Assembly: GCA_030527425.1 (NCBI GenBank)
Contig: JAUNAV010000009.1
Span: 1 to 48,416, forward strand
DNA: 48,416 nt
Direction of reading: 5' to 3'
Source: Tissierellia bacterium
GTDB lineage: Bacteria; Bacillota; Clostridia; Tissierellales; Peptoniphilaceae
The position numbers and the translations under genes were made by a program. Of the stretch, positions 33,844 to 42,296 are shown one piece after another (the first letter of the stretch is position 1; each line of letters opens with the position of its first letter). The notes beneath the pieces are model-generated. The model saw only the letters and a program-made list of their open reading frames with translations. It was not told the DNA's origin and made no database searches.

Positions 33844-35535
33844 TTATTTCTCCTTTTTTAATACTTTTGCCATATCTAACATTTCCTTTGCGGATTTATA
33901 AGTGGTTTTTGTAATATTTACACCACCTATTAATCTAGAAATTTCATCAATTCTATCTTCACCAGTTAAATCTTTTATCATTGATATTGTCTGTTGATCA
34001 GTATCAACTTTACTTACCAAAAAATGTTTATCTGCCAATGAAGATATTTGTGGTAAATGGCTAATAGATATTATTTGTCTGTCTTTAGAAATATCAGCTA
34101 TTTTTTCTGCAACTACCTGAGCTGTTCTTCCGCTTATACCTTGGTCAACCTCATCAAAAATTAAAGTATCAATATTATCATATTTTGAATAGATAGACTT
34201 AAATGCTAGCATTATTCTAGACAATTCACCACCTGAAGCAGTTTTATCAAGGCTTTTAAAGATTTCACCTTTATTTGTCTTAATTAGAAAGTCTATGTTG
34301 TCGAAGCCATTTCTGTTAATTTCTGTCTTTTTAAAGTCCACTTTAAATTCTCCATTAATTATTCCAAGTTCCTTAATGGATGAATTTATCTTTTCTTCAA
34401 GATCAAGCGCCTTGTTTTTTCTTATATTATGAAGATATGAAGATTTTTTCAATATTCTATTTTTTATATCTTCAATTTCTTTTTTTATTTTTATTTTTAT
34501 TTTTTCAGCATTTTCATATCTATCTAATTTTTCTTTTATTTCATTATAATACTTTTTAACATCCTCAATTGTATTTCCATACTTTCTTTTTATATTAAAA
34601 AGTATTTCTAATTGCTCTTCGATTATTTTTAACTTTTCATCATCCACTTCTAGATTTTCACTATAATAATCCATTGCAGAATATAATTCTGTTAACTCAT
34701 CATTTATTTTAATTACATCTTCATAAAATTCTGATACGTCATTGTCAATATCAACATAATCTTCAAGTTTAGTACTAATTTGAGTCAATAAATTACTAAT
34801 AGTAGGTTTATCATAGTCAAATGAATTTATCAATTCCTTACTATATCCTAGAGCATTTTTCAATTCAGTTATAACATTTAGTTTTTTGTATTCTCTATCT
34901 AACTTTTGTTCATCTATACTGTCCAAATCTATCTGTTCAATATCATCTAATTGAAATTTCAATAATTCGAGCTCTCTTTGCATTGAATTTTCATCTAATG
35001 ATAGAGTTTCTAATTCTTTTTTTAATTGTATGATATGATTATAATCATTATTAATACCAATTAACAAATCCTTAGTTTCATTATCGAATTTATACTTATC
35101 AAGTAGATTCAAATAATTTGATTTATTTCTCAACTGTTCATTGTCGTTTTGCTTATAGATATCAATTAATAAATAGGATATTTTTCTTAATAGATCTAAG
35201 GTAACAATTCTACCATTTATTCTAACAGTTGATGAATTCTTCTTAATAATTCTTGTTATTATTAAATTATTATCTTCAAGGTCTAAATCTAAGGAATTTA
35301 GATATGCTTTTTTTTCTTTATCTGTAATGTTAAATACAGCTTCTACTATAGTCTTTTCTAAAAATTTACCAATATATTCTTTTTTTGCTCTGTCACCAAG
35401 GATCAAATTAATAGCATCAAGTGTTAAGCTCTTACCACTACCAGTTTCACCTGTAATGACATTAAATCCTCTATCAAATTGGAGATGTTCTTTTTCTATA
35501 ATAACAAAATTATTGATATATAATTCGTAGAGCAT
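33844..35535 (-). CDS. recN: DNA repair protein RecN
   Basis: SMC-like ATPase recruited early to double-strand breaks. 563 residues with Walker A TGETGSGKSLTLDA at ~28-41, long coiled coils in the middle (about 150-370), the ABC signature TASGGELSRIMLA and Walker B TLIFDEVDQGISG. Full family length. Directly downstream of argR, the usual order; the next genes in spore formers (spoIVB, spo0A) are missing and a Nudix gene follows instead. Confidence 0.96.
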   Translation of the reverse strand: MLYELYINNFVIIEKEHLQFDRGFNVITGETGSGKSLTLDAINLILGDRAKKEYIGKFLEKTIVEAVFNITDKEKKAYLNSLDLDLEDNNLIITRIIKKNSSTVRINGRIVTLDLLRKISYLLIDIYKQNDNEQLRNKSNYLNLLDKYKFDNETKDLLIGINNDYNHIIQLKKELETLSLDENSMQRELELLKFQLDDIEQIDLDSIDEQKLDREYKKLNVITELKNALGYSKELINSFDYDKPTISNLLTQISTKLEDYVDIDNDVSEFYEDVIKINDELTELYSAMDYYSENLEVDDEKLKIIEEQLEILFNIKRKYGNTIEDVKKYYNEIKEKLDRYENAEKIKIKIKKEIEDIKNRILKKSSYLHNIRKNKALDLEEKINSSIKELGIINGEFKVDFKKTEINRNGFDNIDFLIKTNKGEIFKSLDKTASGGELSRIMLAFKSIYSKYDNIDTLIFDEVDQGISGRTAQVVAEKIADISKDRQIISISHLPQISSLADKHFLVSKVDTDQQTISMIKDLTGEDRIDEISRLIGGVNITKTTYKSAKEMLDMAKVLKKEK

Positions 35536-35538
35536 TAT

Positions 35539-35991
35539 TTATTTAACTAAACTCCTGATTTTTTCAATTAATTGATGCTTCTCTCCAGTATCTTTAGGAC
35601 TAATAAAAATTGTATCATGTCCTGTAATGATACCTGCTATATTTTCAAGTTTTACATTTGTAATATAAAGGCCACAAACAGTAGCTGTATAAGAAATAGT
35701 TTTAATAATAATTAAATCGTTATTTTCTTCAACCGATAAAACTGAGGCTTTAAAGATTTTCTCCAATCTTTTATTCATTGAATCATGTACTGTATCAATT
35801 ACAGTATATTTATATTCATAATCATCTGCCTGTACCTTAGAAATTCTTAATTCTTTTATATCACGAGAAATAGTTGCTTGTGTTGCCTTAACACCATGTT
35901 CTCTTAATAATTGTGATAATTGGCTTTGTGTTTTTACTTCATTATTTTGAATTATATCTAATATAAGTCTTTGTCTAGTATATTTTTTCAT
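35539..35991 (-). CDS. argR: Arginine repressor
   Basis: Hexameric transcription factor that senses arginine. 150 residues: N-terminal winged helix with QLLREHGVKATQATISRDI (residues 25-43; key S-Q-x-x-L and T-Q-A-T-x-S-R-D) and a C-terminal arginine-binding domain containing GIITGHDTIFI (G-H-D trio). No arginine genes are in this window; its place between ispA and recN is conserved in clostridia. AGGAG precedes the ATG. Confidence 0.95.
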   Translation of the reverse strand: MKKYTRQRLILDIIQNNEVKTQSQLSQLLREHGVKATQATISRDIKELRISKVQADDYEYKYTVIDTVHDSMNKRLEKIFKASVLSVEENNDLIIIKTISYTATVCGLYITNVKLENIAGIITGHDTIFISPKDTGEKHQLIEKIRSLVK

Positions 35992-36000
35992 TTTCTCCTC

Positions 36001-36825
36001 TTATATTCTTGTGCATAAATAATCTAAAAGTTCTATAAAAAATGTATTATTGTCAAATATCTTGATTGATTCTAAAGCTTTTGTTCTGAAATTATTGTAA
36101 ATCTCAAAGCATTGGTTTTTGTTCTTAAAATTTGTAATATTTACATCTTCATTTTCATCATGATCTTTTATATCATCATAAATTTGAAAACAAATACCCA
36201 TATATAAAGCATAATCTGTCAATCTATTAAGCTTTTCTTTCGATAAACCAGCAATAACACCTGCAGATTCAACAGCGGCCATAAATAAATTTGCAGTCTT
36301 TTTTTCATATATTTTTATTAAATCATCGAGTTCATTAATTTCAGTTTTAATATCTAAAATTTGACCTTCAATCATCCCACAATAGCCAGCATATTTTGAT
36401 ATGACTCTAGCAGCTTCTATCCATTTTACATCTTTATTTTTTACTAAATTAAACATATTTTCATAAGAAAAATTTAATAGACTATCACCGCATAATACAG
36501 CTATAGCTTGATCAAATTTTTTGTGTACAGTTAAATCGCCTCTACGATAATCGTCATTATCCATTTCTGGCAAATCATCATGAACAAGCGAATAACAATG
36601 TATAAATTCAATACTTAAAGAAAAGCTAATAGCATCTTCATCAATTGGAAAATCTAACATTCTTAATGTTTCAAGAAATAAAATAGGTCTAAGTCTTTTT
36701 CCTTTTCTTATTGCATAATTCATCGAATCGGTTAAAATATCTCTATTTTCAAAAAAGTTTACCAACTTTTTATCTACTAAATTTTTATTATTAGAAAGTC
36801 TATTTTCAAAATTATTCATCATCAT
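36001..36825 (-). CDS. ispA: Short-chain polyprenyl diphosphate synthase (farnesyl diphosphate synthase type)
   Basis: Condenses IPP with allylic diphosphates to give FPP or GPP for undecaprenyl and other isoprenoids; uses products of IspH encoded in the same run. 274 residues with the first aspartate motif DDLPEMDND (~82-90) preceded by HCYSLVH, and the second DDIKD (~217-221). Slightly shorter than typical (~290). Three consecutive ATGs open the frame (36825, 36822, 36819); the exact one is uncertain. The dxs and tlyA genes usually between ispA and argR in clostridia are absent here. Confidence 0.93.
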   Translation of the reverse strand: MMMNNFENRLSNNKNLVDKKLVNFFENRDILTDSMNYAIRKGKRLRPILFLETLRMLDFPIDEDAISFSLSIEFIHCYSLVHDDLPEMDNDDYRRGDLTVHKKFDQAIAVLCGDSLLNFSYENMFNLVKNKDVKWIEAARVISKYAGYCGMIEGQILDIKTEINELDDLIKIYEKKTANLFMAAVESAGVIAGLSKEKLNRLTDYALYMGICFQIYDDIKDHDENEDVNITNFKNKNQCFEIYNNFRTKALESIKIFDNNTFFIELLDYLCTRI

Positions 36826-37015
36826 TTATCTTTCTATTTTTTATTTCAATTATCTTTAGTTCATACTCATTTAACTTCTTTTCGAGATTATTATATATAT
36901 CTGTAGCCTTTTGATATAATCTTATATCTTCTTCAATATTAGAATCATTATTTGAGATATCTTCTAAAATCTTATTCAATTTCTCATATTCATTTCTAAA
37001 ATTAAAATCATCCAT
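36812..37015 (-). CDS. xseB: Exodeoxyribonuclease VII small subunit
   Basis: 67-residue helical partner of XseA; the complex degrades single-stranded DNA. The segment FEKLNKILEDIS-like opening (NFRNEYEKLNKIL) and the central YQKATDIYNNLEKKLNE match the family. Overlaps xseA by 8 bases and ispA by 14 bases. Confidence 0.9.
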   Translation of the reverse strand: MDDFNFRNEYEKLNKILEDISNNDSNIEEDIRLYQKATDIYNNLEKKLNEYELKIIEIKNRKINDDE

Positions 37016-38192
37016 TTTTTATCACTTTCACCAAAATTGTTCCATCATTTAACTTTAATTTAAGTACATCACCTTTTTTAACATCTTTAATTGAATTTAC
37101 ATTATTGCCATCTAAAGTAATTAAATTTGTTTTTAATGATCTTGTATGAATTAATTTTTTAATATTAATTAAACTTTTATTCAATTGCTTAAGTTCTTGC
37201 TGCTTATTATTAAAACTTTCCCTAATCCTTTTTTCAATTTGATAAAAAACATAATCTAATTGTTCTTTTTTTAATTTTAATAGATTATCCGGTCGAATTG
37301 TTTTAATTCTATTATCGATGGTTTTTAATTTAAATCTATGATTTGATATTTTGTTTGCGATTATTTCATCAATATTATTATATAAAATATCTATATCATT
37401 TTTCCTTTGCACAAAGCCATCTAAGATAATACTTGCTGCTTGCGTTGGTGTTTGAGCCCTCAAATCAGATACAAATTCAGTTAATGTGAAATCTATTTGG
37501 TGTCCAATTGCAGAAATTACTGGAGTTTTTGTTTGATAAATTAATTCAACAATCTCTCGTTCATTAAAGACTGACAAATCATCATAGCTACCTCCGCCCC
37601 TGGTTAATACTATTAAATCTAAATTTTTTGCATCTAAAAATTTTATAGCTGCTTCTAAATCACTAATAACCTTTATTCCTTGAACATGAATTGGGTAAAA
37701 ATAGACTGTGATATTCGACTTTATTGATTTTAATATATTTAAAAAATCTTCACCAGCTGCACCATTTTTTGATGTAATCAAACCAATTTTTTCAGGACAA
37801 GTAAGAATCTTTTTTTTGTTCTCTAAGTCAAAGTAGCCCTTTTTATTAAACTCATTTTTTAATTTTTCAAACTCTTCATATCTTTTTGAAATGCCAATAG
37901 TTTCTAGATCTTTTACACTTACCAAGATATTGCCACTTCTATTATATTGGATTAAAGAACCTTTTATATTAACTTCTTGTCCTTCTTTTAGCAATAAGTT
38001 AGTCTCATTAAAATAATGTATCACACATCCTATTGACTCTTCATCTTCTTTCAAAGAAAAATATGCATGTTCATTTGAAAATTTTAAATTTACAATCTCT
38101 CCAACTATCGAAAGATTGCTTAGTATAGGATCATGTTTAAAGGTACTTTGAAGATATCTATTAAATTGCTTAACACCAATTGACCTAATCAT
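37008..38192 (-). CDS. xseA: Exodeoxyribonuclease VII large subunit
   Basis: Catalytic subunit. 394 residues: an N-terminal OB fold (about 1-95, with IVGEIVNLKFSNEHAYFSLK), then the catalytic region containing GAAGEDFLNIL, LTRGGGSYDDL, FNEREIVE and SAIGHQIDFTLTEFVSDLRA where conserved GGGS and HxxD lie, then a coiled coil and a short C-terminal domain. Length is normal. Overlaps nusB by 8 bases. Confidence 0.96.
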   Translation of the reverse strand: MIRSIGVKQFNRYLQSTFKHDPILSNLSIVGEIVNLKFSNEHAYFSLKEDEESIGCVIHYFNETNLLLKEGQEVNIKGSLIQYNRSGNILVSVKDLETIGISKRYEEFEKLKNEFNKKGYFDLENKKKILTCPEKIGLITSKNGAAGEDFLNILKSIKSNITVYFYPIHVQGIKVISDLEAAIKFLDAKNLDLIVLTRGGGSYDDLSVFNEREIVELIYQTKTPVISAIGHQIDFTLTEFVSDLRAQTPTQAASIILDGFVQRKNDIDILYNNIDEIIANKISNHRFKLKTIDNRIKTIRPDNLLKLKKEQLDYVFYQIEKRIRESFNNKQQELKQLNKSLINIKKLIHTRSLKTNLITLDGNNVNSIKDVKKGDVLKLKLNDGTILVKVIKNG

Positions 38193-38577
38193 ATTTTCTG
38201 TATATTACGCCGAGAATTCCATTTACGACTTTATATGAGTTATCTGCCGAGTAAGTTTTTGATAATTCTACAGCTTCATTAATGGAAACACTTGAAGGTA
38301 TATTGAGATAAAACATTTCATTAATTGATATTAATATCAATGCTTTATCCACTAAAGATAATTTTTTTATAGCAGTTGAATCGACATTATTAATCATAAT
38401 ATTATTTATCTGATCATAATTATCATACAGTGATTTTAATGAAGCTTCTATAAAATCAATTTTCTTATCAATTAAATTATGACTTTCCAATTGCTTAGTA
38501 TTAAATGAATTATTACTATTTGCTAAGTTTTCATAAACTAGCTTTAGAATCCATTCACGTTGATCTTTTCTATTCAT
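38185..38577 (-). CDS. nusB: Transcription antitermination factor NusB
   Basis: Binds boxA RNA with NusE (S10) to promote rRNA transcription. 130 all-helical residues; family marks are REWILKLVYENL at the start, VDKALILISINEMFY (~75-89) and the C-terminal SINEAVELSKTYSADNSYKVVNGIL region. Overlaps the asp23-like gene upstream by 8 bases. Confidence 0.93.
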   Translation of the reverse strand: MNRKDQREWILKLVYENLANSNNSFNTKQLESHNLIDKKIDFIEASLKSLYDNYDQINNIMINNVDSTAIKKLSLVDKALILISINEMFYLNIPSSVSINEAVELSKTYSADNSYKVVNGILGVIYRKYD

Positions 38578-38902
38578 AGCTCATCATTAATTTTAATACT
38601 TTAATATTAACATTTTCTACTTCTAGTCCAATCATTGTTTCTAACTGTCTTTTTACATTTTCTTGAATATTCTCAACAGTTTCTAATACATTTACATTTG
38701 AATTTAAAACTACTTGTAGATTAACATTTATTTTATCATTTACTATTTCTGTCAATACTTGAGTATTATTTTTTTTAGAAAACTTTTCTCTTCCATCATC
38801 CACATAATAAACGCCATTTATTTCATCGGCTGCAGATCTTGCTATGACATCGATAATTTCATTTGCTATTTTTACAGTTCCATATTTAAATGAATTAGTC
38901 AT
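38570..38902 (-). CDS. Asp23/Gls24 family envelope stress protein
   Basis: Small protein of the Asp23 (DUF322) family; members associate with the cell envelope but their exact role is unknown. The start GTVKIANEIIDVIARSAADEINGV is diagnostic (key G-x-V-x-I-A-x-x-V/I, A-x-x-E-x-x-G-V). The frame opens with GTG at 38908, but that codon lies in the ribosome site; ATG at 38902 is 5-6 bases after GGAG and is preferred, giving 110 residues. In spore formers spoIIIAA-AH separate this gene from efp; here efp is adjacent. A second paralogue is at 45837-46190. Confidence 0.9.
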   Translation of the reverse strand: MTNSFKYGTVKIANEIIDVIARSAADEINGVYYVDDGREKFSKKNNTQVLTEIVNDKINVNLQVVLNSNVNVLETVENIQENVKRQLETMIGLEVENVNIKVLKLMMSYE

Positions 38903-38918
38903 ATACACTCCATTTCAA

Positions 38919-39476
38919 TTAAACTCTAGATAAATATTCGTCACTTCTAGTATCTATCTTAATAGTATCTCCTATATTTACAAAAATTGGCACTTGTATA
39001 ACTGCTCCTGTTTCTACTGTTGCAGGTTTTGTAACATTGCTTTGAGTATCGCCTTTAATTCCTGGTTCTGTTTCAACTACTTTTAATTCAACAAAGTTTG
39101 GTGCAGAAACTGAAAATGGCTTACCTTTGTAAAATCTTAAAGTTGCCATATCATTTTCTCTAAGATATTTTATAGCATCTTCTACACTTTCTTGATCTAA
39201 TGGAATTTGTTCATAAGTTTCTAAATCCATAAAATAGTATAATTGTCCGTCATTGTATAAATACTGCATTTCTTTAGTTTCAATTCTTGCCTCTTGGAAT
39301 TTGTCATTTGGATTAAATGTAGTATCCTTAACAGCTCCTGACATTACTGATTTTATTTTTACACGAACAAAAGCTGCTCCCTTTCCTGGTTTTACATGTT
39401 GGAAATCAACTATTTGATATACATCATTATCGTATTCAAATGTTGTTCCCTTTCTTAAATCATTTGCTGATAACAT
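38919..39476 (-). CDS. efp: Elongation factor P
   Basis: Relieves ribosome stalling at proline runs. 185 residues in three beta-barrel domains. The tip loop reads [14 protein letters not shown] with the modifiable lysine K32 between G and G, as in K-type EF-P. The C-terminal [17 protein letters not shown] is the conserved ending. AAAGGAGG precedes the ATG, and an extended -10 promoter lies 35 bases upstream. First gene of the long minus-strand run. Confidence 0.97.
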   Translation of the reverse strand: MLSANDLRKGTTFEYDNDVYQIVDFQHVKPGKGAAFVRVKIKSVMSGAVKDTTFNPNDKFQEARIETKEMQYLYNDGQLYYFMDLETYEQIPLDQESVEDAIKYLRENDMATLRFYKGKPFSVSAPNFVELKVVETEPGIKGDTQSNVTKPATVETGAVIQVPIFVNIGDTIKIDTRSDEYLSRV

Positions 39477-39509
39477 ATAGCCTCCTTTAGCCTACTTCTA
39501 TTTTTAATT

Positions 39510-39538
39510 ATTATACCATCTAAATGGAATAAAGTCAT
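39510..39538 (-). promoter_or_regulatory. efp operon promoter
   Basis: Minus strand ATGACT (39538-39533), 17-base spacer, TATAAT (39515-39510) with TG one base before it. Good promoter for the efp-asp23-nusB-xseAB-ispA-argR-recN run. Confidence 0.65.
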
Positions 39539-39583
39539 ATTTTTTCAGAATTAAAAATACATATGTATGTATAATTAAATTAA

Positions 39584-39592
39584 TGTTATAAT
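39584..39592 (+). promoter_or_regulatory. tmcAL promoter placing the start site at the ATG
   Basis: TG (39584-39585), one base, TATAAT (39587-39592). Only six bases separate the -10 from the ATG at 39599, so +1 should coincide with the A of the start codon. A 12-base palindrome ATACATATGTAT (39557-39568) overlaps the -35 position and could be an operator. Confidence 0.65.
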
Positions 39593-39598
39593 GTAATT

Positions 39599-40774
39599 AT
39601 GAAAACTTTAGCTATTATATCGGAATTTAATCCATTTCATAATGGACATAAATATTTATTAAAAACAGCGAAAAAACTATCTAATTGTAATATTGCTATT
39701 AGTTTAATGAGTGGAAATGTGGTTCAAAGAGGTGAATTCTCATTTGTTGAAAAATTTACAAGGGCTAATATTGCAATCAATGAAGGATTTGATTTGATTT
39801 TGGAGATGCCATCTTTTATAACACTACAAAGCGCTGAAAATTTTGCATATTATAATATAAAATTGATGAAAAAATTAAAAATAGATGCTATTTCTTTTGG
39901 AATAGAGAATTTATCAACTGAAGAGTTTATTAATAAAACAAATTATTTGTTGGATCACCAAGAAGAGTTTAATAAAATTGTAAAAAGTTTACTTTTAAAA
40001 GGTAATTCTTACACCAAATCCTCTCTTAAAGCTATTGAAAAACTAATTGGCAAAAATTATATAACTTCAAATAATATTCTAGGATTTGAGTATATAAAAG
40101 CGGTAAATAAATTAAATTACAATCTAGAAATAATTCCAATAAGAAGAGAAAAGAGCTTAAATAACGAAAGGGAACTATTAGAAGAAAATTTCGCTTCTTC
40201 TAGTGCAATTAGAAATAATTTTGATAGAAAAGAAATAAAGACATATATGCCTAAATATTCTTATGAAAGTACAAAAAAAGCTTTGTTACAAGATCAACAA
40301 AGGAAAATAAGCAATACAGATATAATGAGTATTCTAAAATATAAATTAGCCATAGAGAAAAAAACTATGAATGAGATAATAGGGTATGAAAATGGAATTG
40401 AAAATTATCTGCAATCAAAAATTATAAGATCAAGCAATCTTAATTCTTTTATAGAAAATGTAACTACCACTAGGTATACTAAGTCAAGAATAAAAAGGCT
40501 ATTATTAAATTATATAATTGGAAATAAGATATATTTAAATAAAATAGATATTAATTTTTGCAATATACTAGCTTTTAACAAAAATTCTTTGTCTTTTTTA
40601 AAGGAAAGAAAGAATAATATTCTTTTTTTAAATTCAAAAAAAGAATATGATAATTTAGAAAATGACCAAAAGACTGCATATAAATCAATAATAGATACTT
40701 CAAATCTATACTATTTTAACGATTTAAAGTTAAAAGATTATGATTTTAAAATAATAAGAAAAATAAGGGATTAA
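39599..40774 (+). CDS. tmcAL: tRNA(Met) cytidine acetate ligase
   Basis: Forms N4-acetylcytidine at the elongator tRNA-Met anticodon using acetate and ATP (YlbM family). 391 residues with the nucleotidyltransferase motif EFNPFHNGHKY (HxGH, residues ~9-19), LMSGNVVQRGEFS (~40-52), SFGIE and the family motif LEENFASSSAIRN. The N-terminus aligns residue for residue with known members, so the ATG is secure. No ribosome site exists and the -10 ends six bases upstream, so the mRNA appears leaderless. Divergent from efp; its stop lies inside a terminator shared with the convergent gene. Confidence 0.93.
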   Translation: MKTLAIISEFNPFHNGHKYLLKTAKKLSNCNIAISLMSGNVVQRGEFSFVEKFTRANIAINEGFDLILEMPSFITLQSAENFAYYNIKLMKKLKIDAISFGIENLSTEEFINKTNYLLDHQEEFNKIVKSLLLKGNSYTKSSLKAIEKLIGKNYITSNNILGFEYIKAVNKLNYNLEIIPIRREKSLNNERELLEENFASSSAIRNNFDRKEIKTYMPKYSYESTKKALLQDQQRKISNTDIMSILKYKLAIEKKTMNEIIGYENGIENYLQSKIIRSSNLNSFIENVTTTRYTKSRIKRLLLNYIIGNKIYLNKIDINFCNILAFNKNSLSFLKERKNNILFLNSKKEYDNLENDQKTAYKSIIDTSNLYYFNDLKLKDYDFKIIRKIRD

Positions 40775-40787
40775 ATATCCCTTATTT
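40761..40787. terminator. Bidirectional terminator built into the 3' ends of two convergent genes
   Basis: 11-bp perfect stem AAATAAGGGAT (40761-40771) / ATCCCTTATTT (40777-40787), 5-base loop that begins with the tmcAL stop codon. The right arm contains the last codons of the minus-strand gene. Confidence 0.88.
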
Positions 40788-41264
40788 CTTTTGGTTTAAG
40801 ATTTGTTTTCTATTCATTTCTAAAGTTTGAATTAATTGTTTAAAATTATCTTCTGAACCTAAGAATAGCTTATCAACATATTCATAAGATTTCTTTTTAA
40901 TATTATTTGCTTCTTGGTTAGCTTGTTGTAAAATTTGATTTGCTTGTCTTTTTGCTTGTTGGGTAATCTCATTTTCGTTGATAAGTCTTTGGTATTGAGC
41001 TCTTGCTTGTTCTTGAACCTTTTGGATTTGGTCATTTGCATCTTGTACTTTTAATTTCGCTTCGTTTTCAGCTTCAGCTAAAATACGGTCCTTTTCTTCA
41101 TTGACCCATTGAGCTTGTTTTATTTCTTCTGGTAATGAATTTCTCATTTCATTTAATATCTCAAAAATCTCATCAGGATCAACTGAGACCTTTCTTGAAA
41201 ATGGTACTGATGAAGCATTATCTAATACATCTTCTAATTCTTCAATTAATTGTTTTATATCCAT
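40782..41264 (-). CDS. Coiled-coil protein, DivIVA/V-ATPase subunit H-like, function unknown
   Basis: 160 residues. The first ~60 are helical with PDEIFEILNEMRNSLPEEI; residues ~55-130 form a continuous coiled coil very rich in Gln, Ala and Asn (QEQARAQYQRL, QILQQANQEANN). Proteins of this kind next to coaD in clostridia are usually labelled ATPase or subunit-H-like purely from coiled-coil similarity; no nucleotide motif is present. No membrane segment. It follows coaD after one base, so it belongs to that operon. Function cannot be assigned. Confidence 0.7.
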   Translation of the reverse strand: MDIKQLIEELEDVLDNASSVPFSRKVSVDPDEIFEILNEMRNSLPEEIKQAQWVNEEKDRILAEAENEAKLKVQDANDQIQKVQEQARAQYQRLINENEITQQAKRQANQILQQANQEANNIKKKSYEYVDKLFLGSEDNFKQLIQTLEMNRKQILNQKK

Positions 41265-41265
41265 A

Positions 41266-41751
41266 CTATCCCCCTATAAGTTTATCCATTATTTTTTCTG
41301 CTACATTTTCAGAAACAAAGGTTGAAATATCTCCTTTGTAACTTGCCACTTCTTTTACAACGCTGCTGCTTATGTACGAATATTCCGCTTTTGATACTAA
41401 AAAAATAGTTTCTAGCCCTTCATATAATTTTGAATTTATATGTGCAATTTGTAATTCGTATTCATAATCTGAAATTGCTCTTAATCCTCTTACAATAATC
41501 TTTGATCCTATTTTTTTTGCAAACTCAATTAAAAGTCCATCGAAACTCTCAATCGTAACATTTTTAAGTCCATAATCCTTAATCTCTTGCTTAATTAATT
41601 GTTTTCTTTCTTCAAGAGTAAATAGATTATTTTTTTCAGAATTAACAAGTACTGCGACGACAACTTCATCAAATTTATCGCTTATTCTTTCAATAATATC
41701 CATATGACCTTTTGTAATAGGATCAAAGCTGCCCGGATATATAACTTTCAT
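41266..41751 (-). CDS. coaD: Pantetheine-phosphate adenylyltransferase
   Basis: Fourth step of coenzyme A synthesis. 161 residues with the nucleotidyltransferase motif YPGSFDPITKGHMD (T-x-G-H, residues 5-18), the substrate segment RGLRAISDYEYE (~88-99) and YSYISSSVVKE (ISSS, ~124-134). Normal length. Overlaps rsmD by 4 bases, a conserved pairing. Confidence 0.97.
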   Translation of the reverse strand: MKVIYPGSFDPITKGHMDIIERISDKFDEVVVAVLVNSEKNNLFTLEERKQLIKQEIKDYGLKNVTIESFDGLLIEFAKKIGSKIIVRGLRAISDYEYELQIAHINSKLYEGLETIFLVSKAEYSYISSSVVKEVASYKGDISTFVSENVAEKIMDKLIGG

Positions 41752-42296
41752 ATTTTTTTGTAAAATTTTATATATTTCCTTCCATACTTTTTTTCTTTAA
41801 TTACTTCCAATTGTGGATAGATATGATTAAAATTGACATCAACATCCATCTCAGTAATAATCAAACCTATACTATTAAGTAAATCATATTTTATGATTAA
41901 TTTCAAGCTCTTATCTACATAATCGCTTTTATAAGGAGGATCTAAATAAATGTATCTAAAATTAATTTTTTTTGTTGATAGAATTTTTAATGTAGTTCTA
42001 AAATCATTATTAAAACACTCATAATCAATTCCTTCAAATTTATCAAGATTTTGCTTTAAGAGTTTAAAATTAGATCTATTTATCTCATTAAAATAGACTT
42101 TTTTTGTTCCTCTTGATAAAAATTCTATGCCCATCTGCCCAGTACATGAAAATAGATCCAGCATTAAATAATCTTTTTCTAAAGGATAAAGCATATCCAT
42201 TATAGCTTCTTTGACTTTATTATCAGTAGGCCTTGAATTTTTTACCTTTGGCGATAATAATTTAGTTTGTTTAAATTTACCAGTACTAACTTTCAT
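41748..42296 (-). CDS. rsmD: 16S rRNA (guanine(966)-N2)-methyltransferase
   Basis: SAM-dependent methyltransferase. 182 residues: N-terminal SRPTDNKVKEAIMDML, the SAM motif LDLFSCTGQMGIEFLSRG (42-59) and the catalytic DPPY motif YLDPPYKS (~117-124). Family length. Start overlaps the recG stop by one base. Confidence 0.94.
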   Translation of the reverse strand: MKVSTGKFKQTKLLSPKVKNSRPTDNKVKEAIMDMLYPLEKDYLMLDLFSCTGQMGIEFLSRGTKKVYFNEINRSNFKLLKQNLDKFEGIDYECFNNDFRTTLKILSTKKINFRYIYLDPPYKSDYVDKSLKLIIKYDLLNSIGLIITEMDVDVNFNHIYPQLEVIKEKKYGRKYIKFYKKI

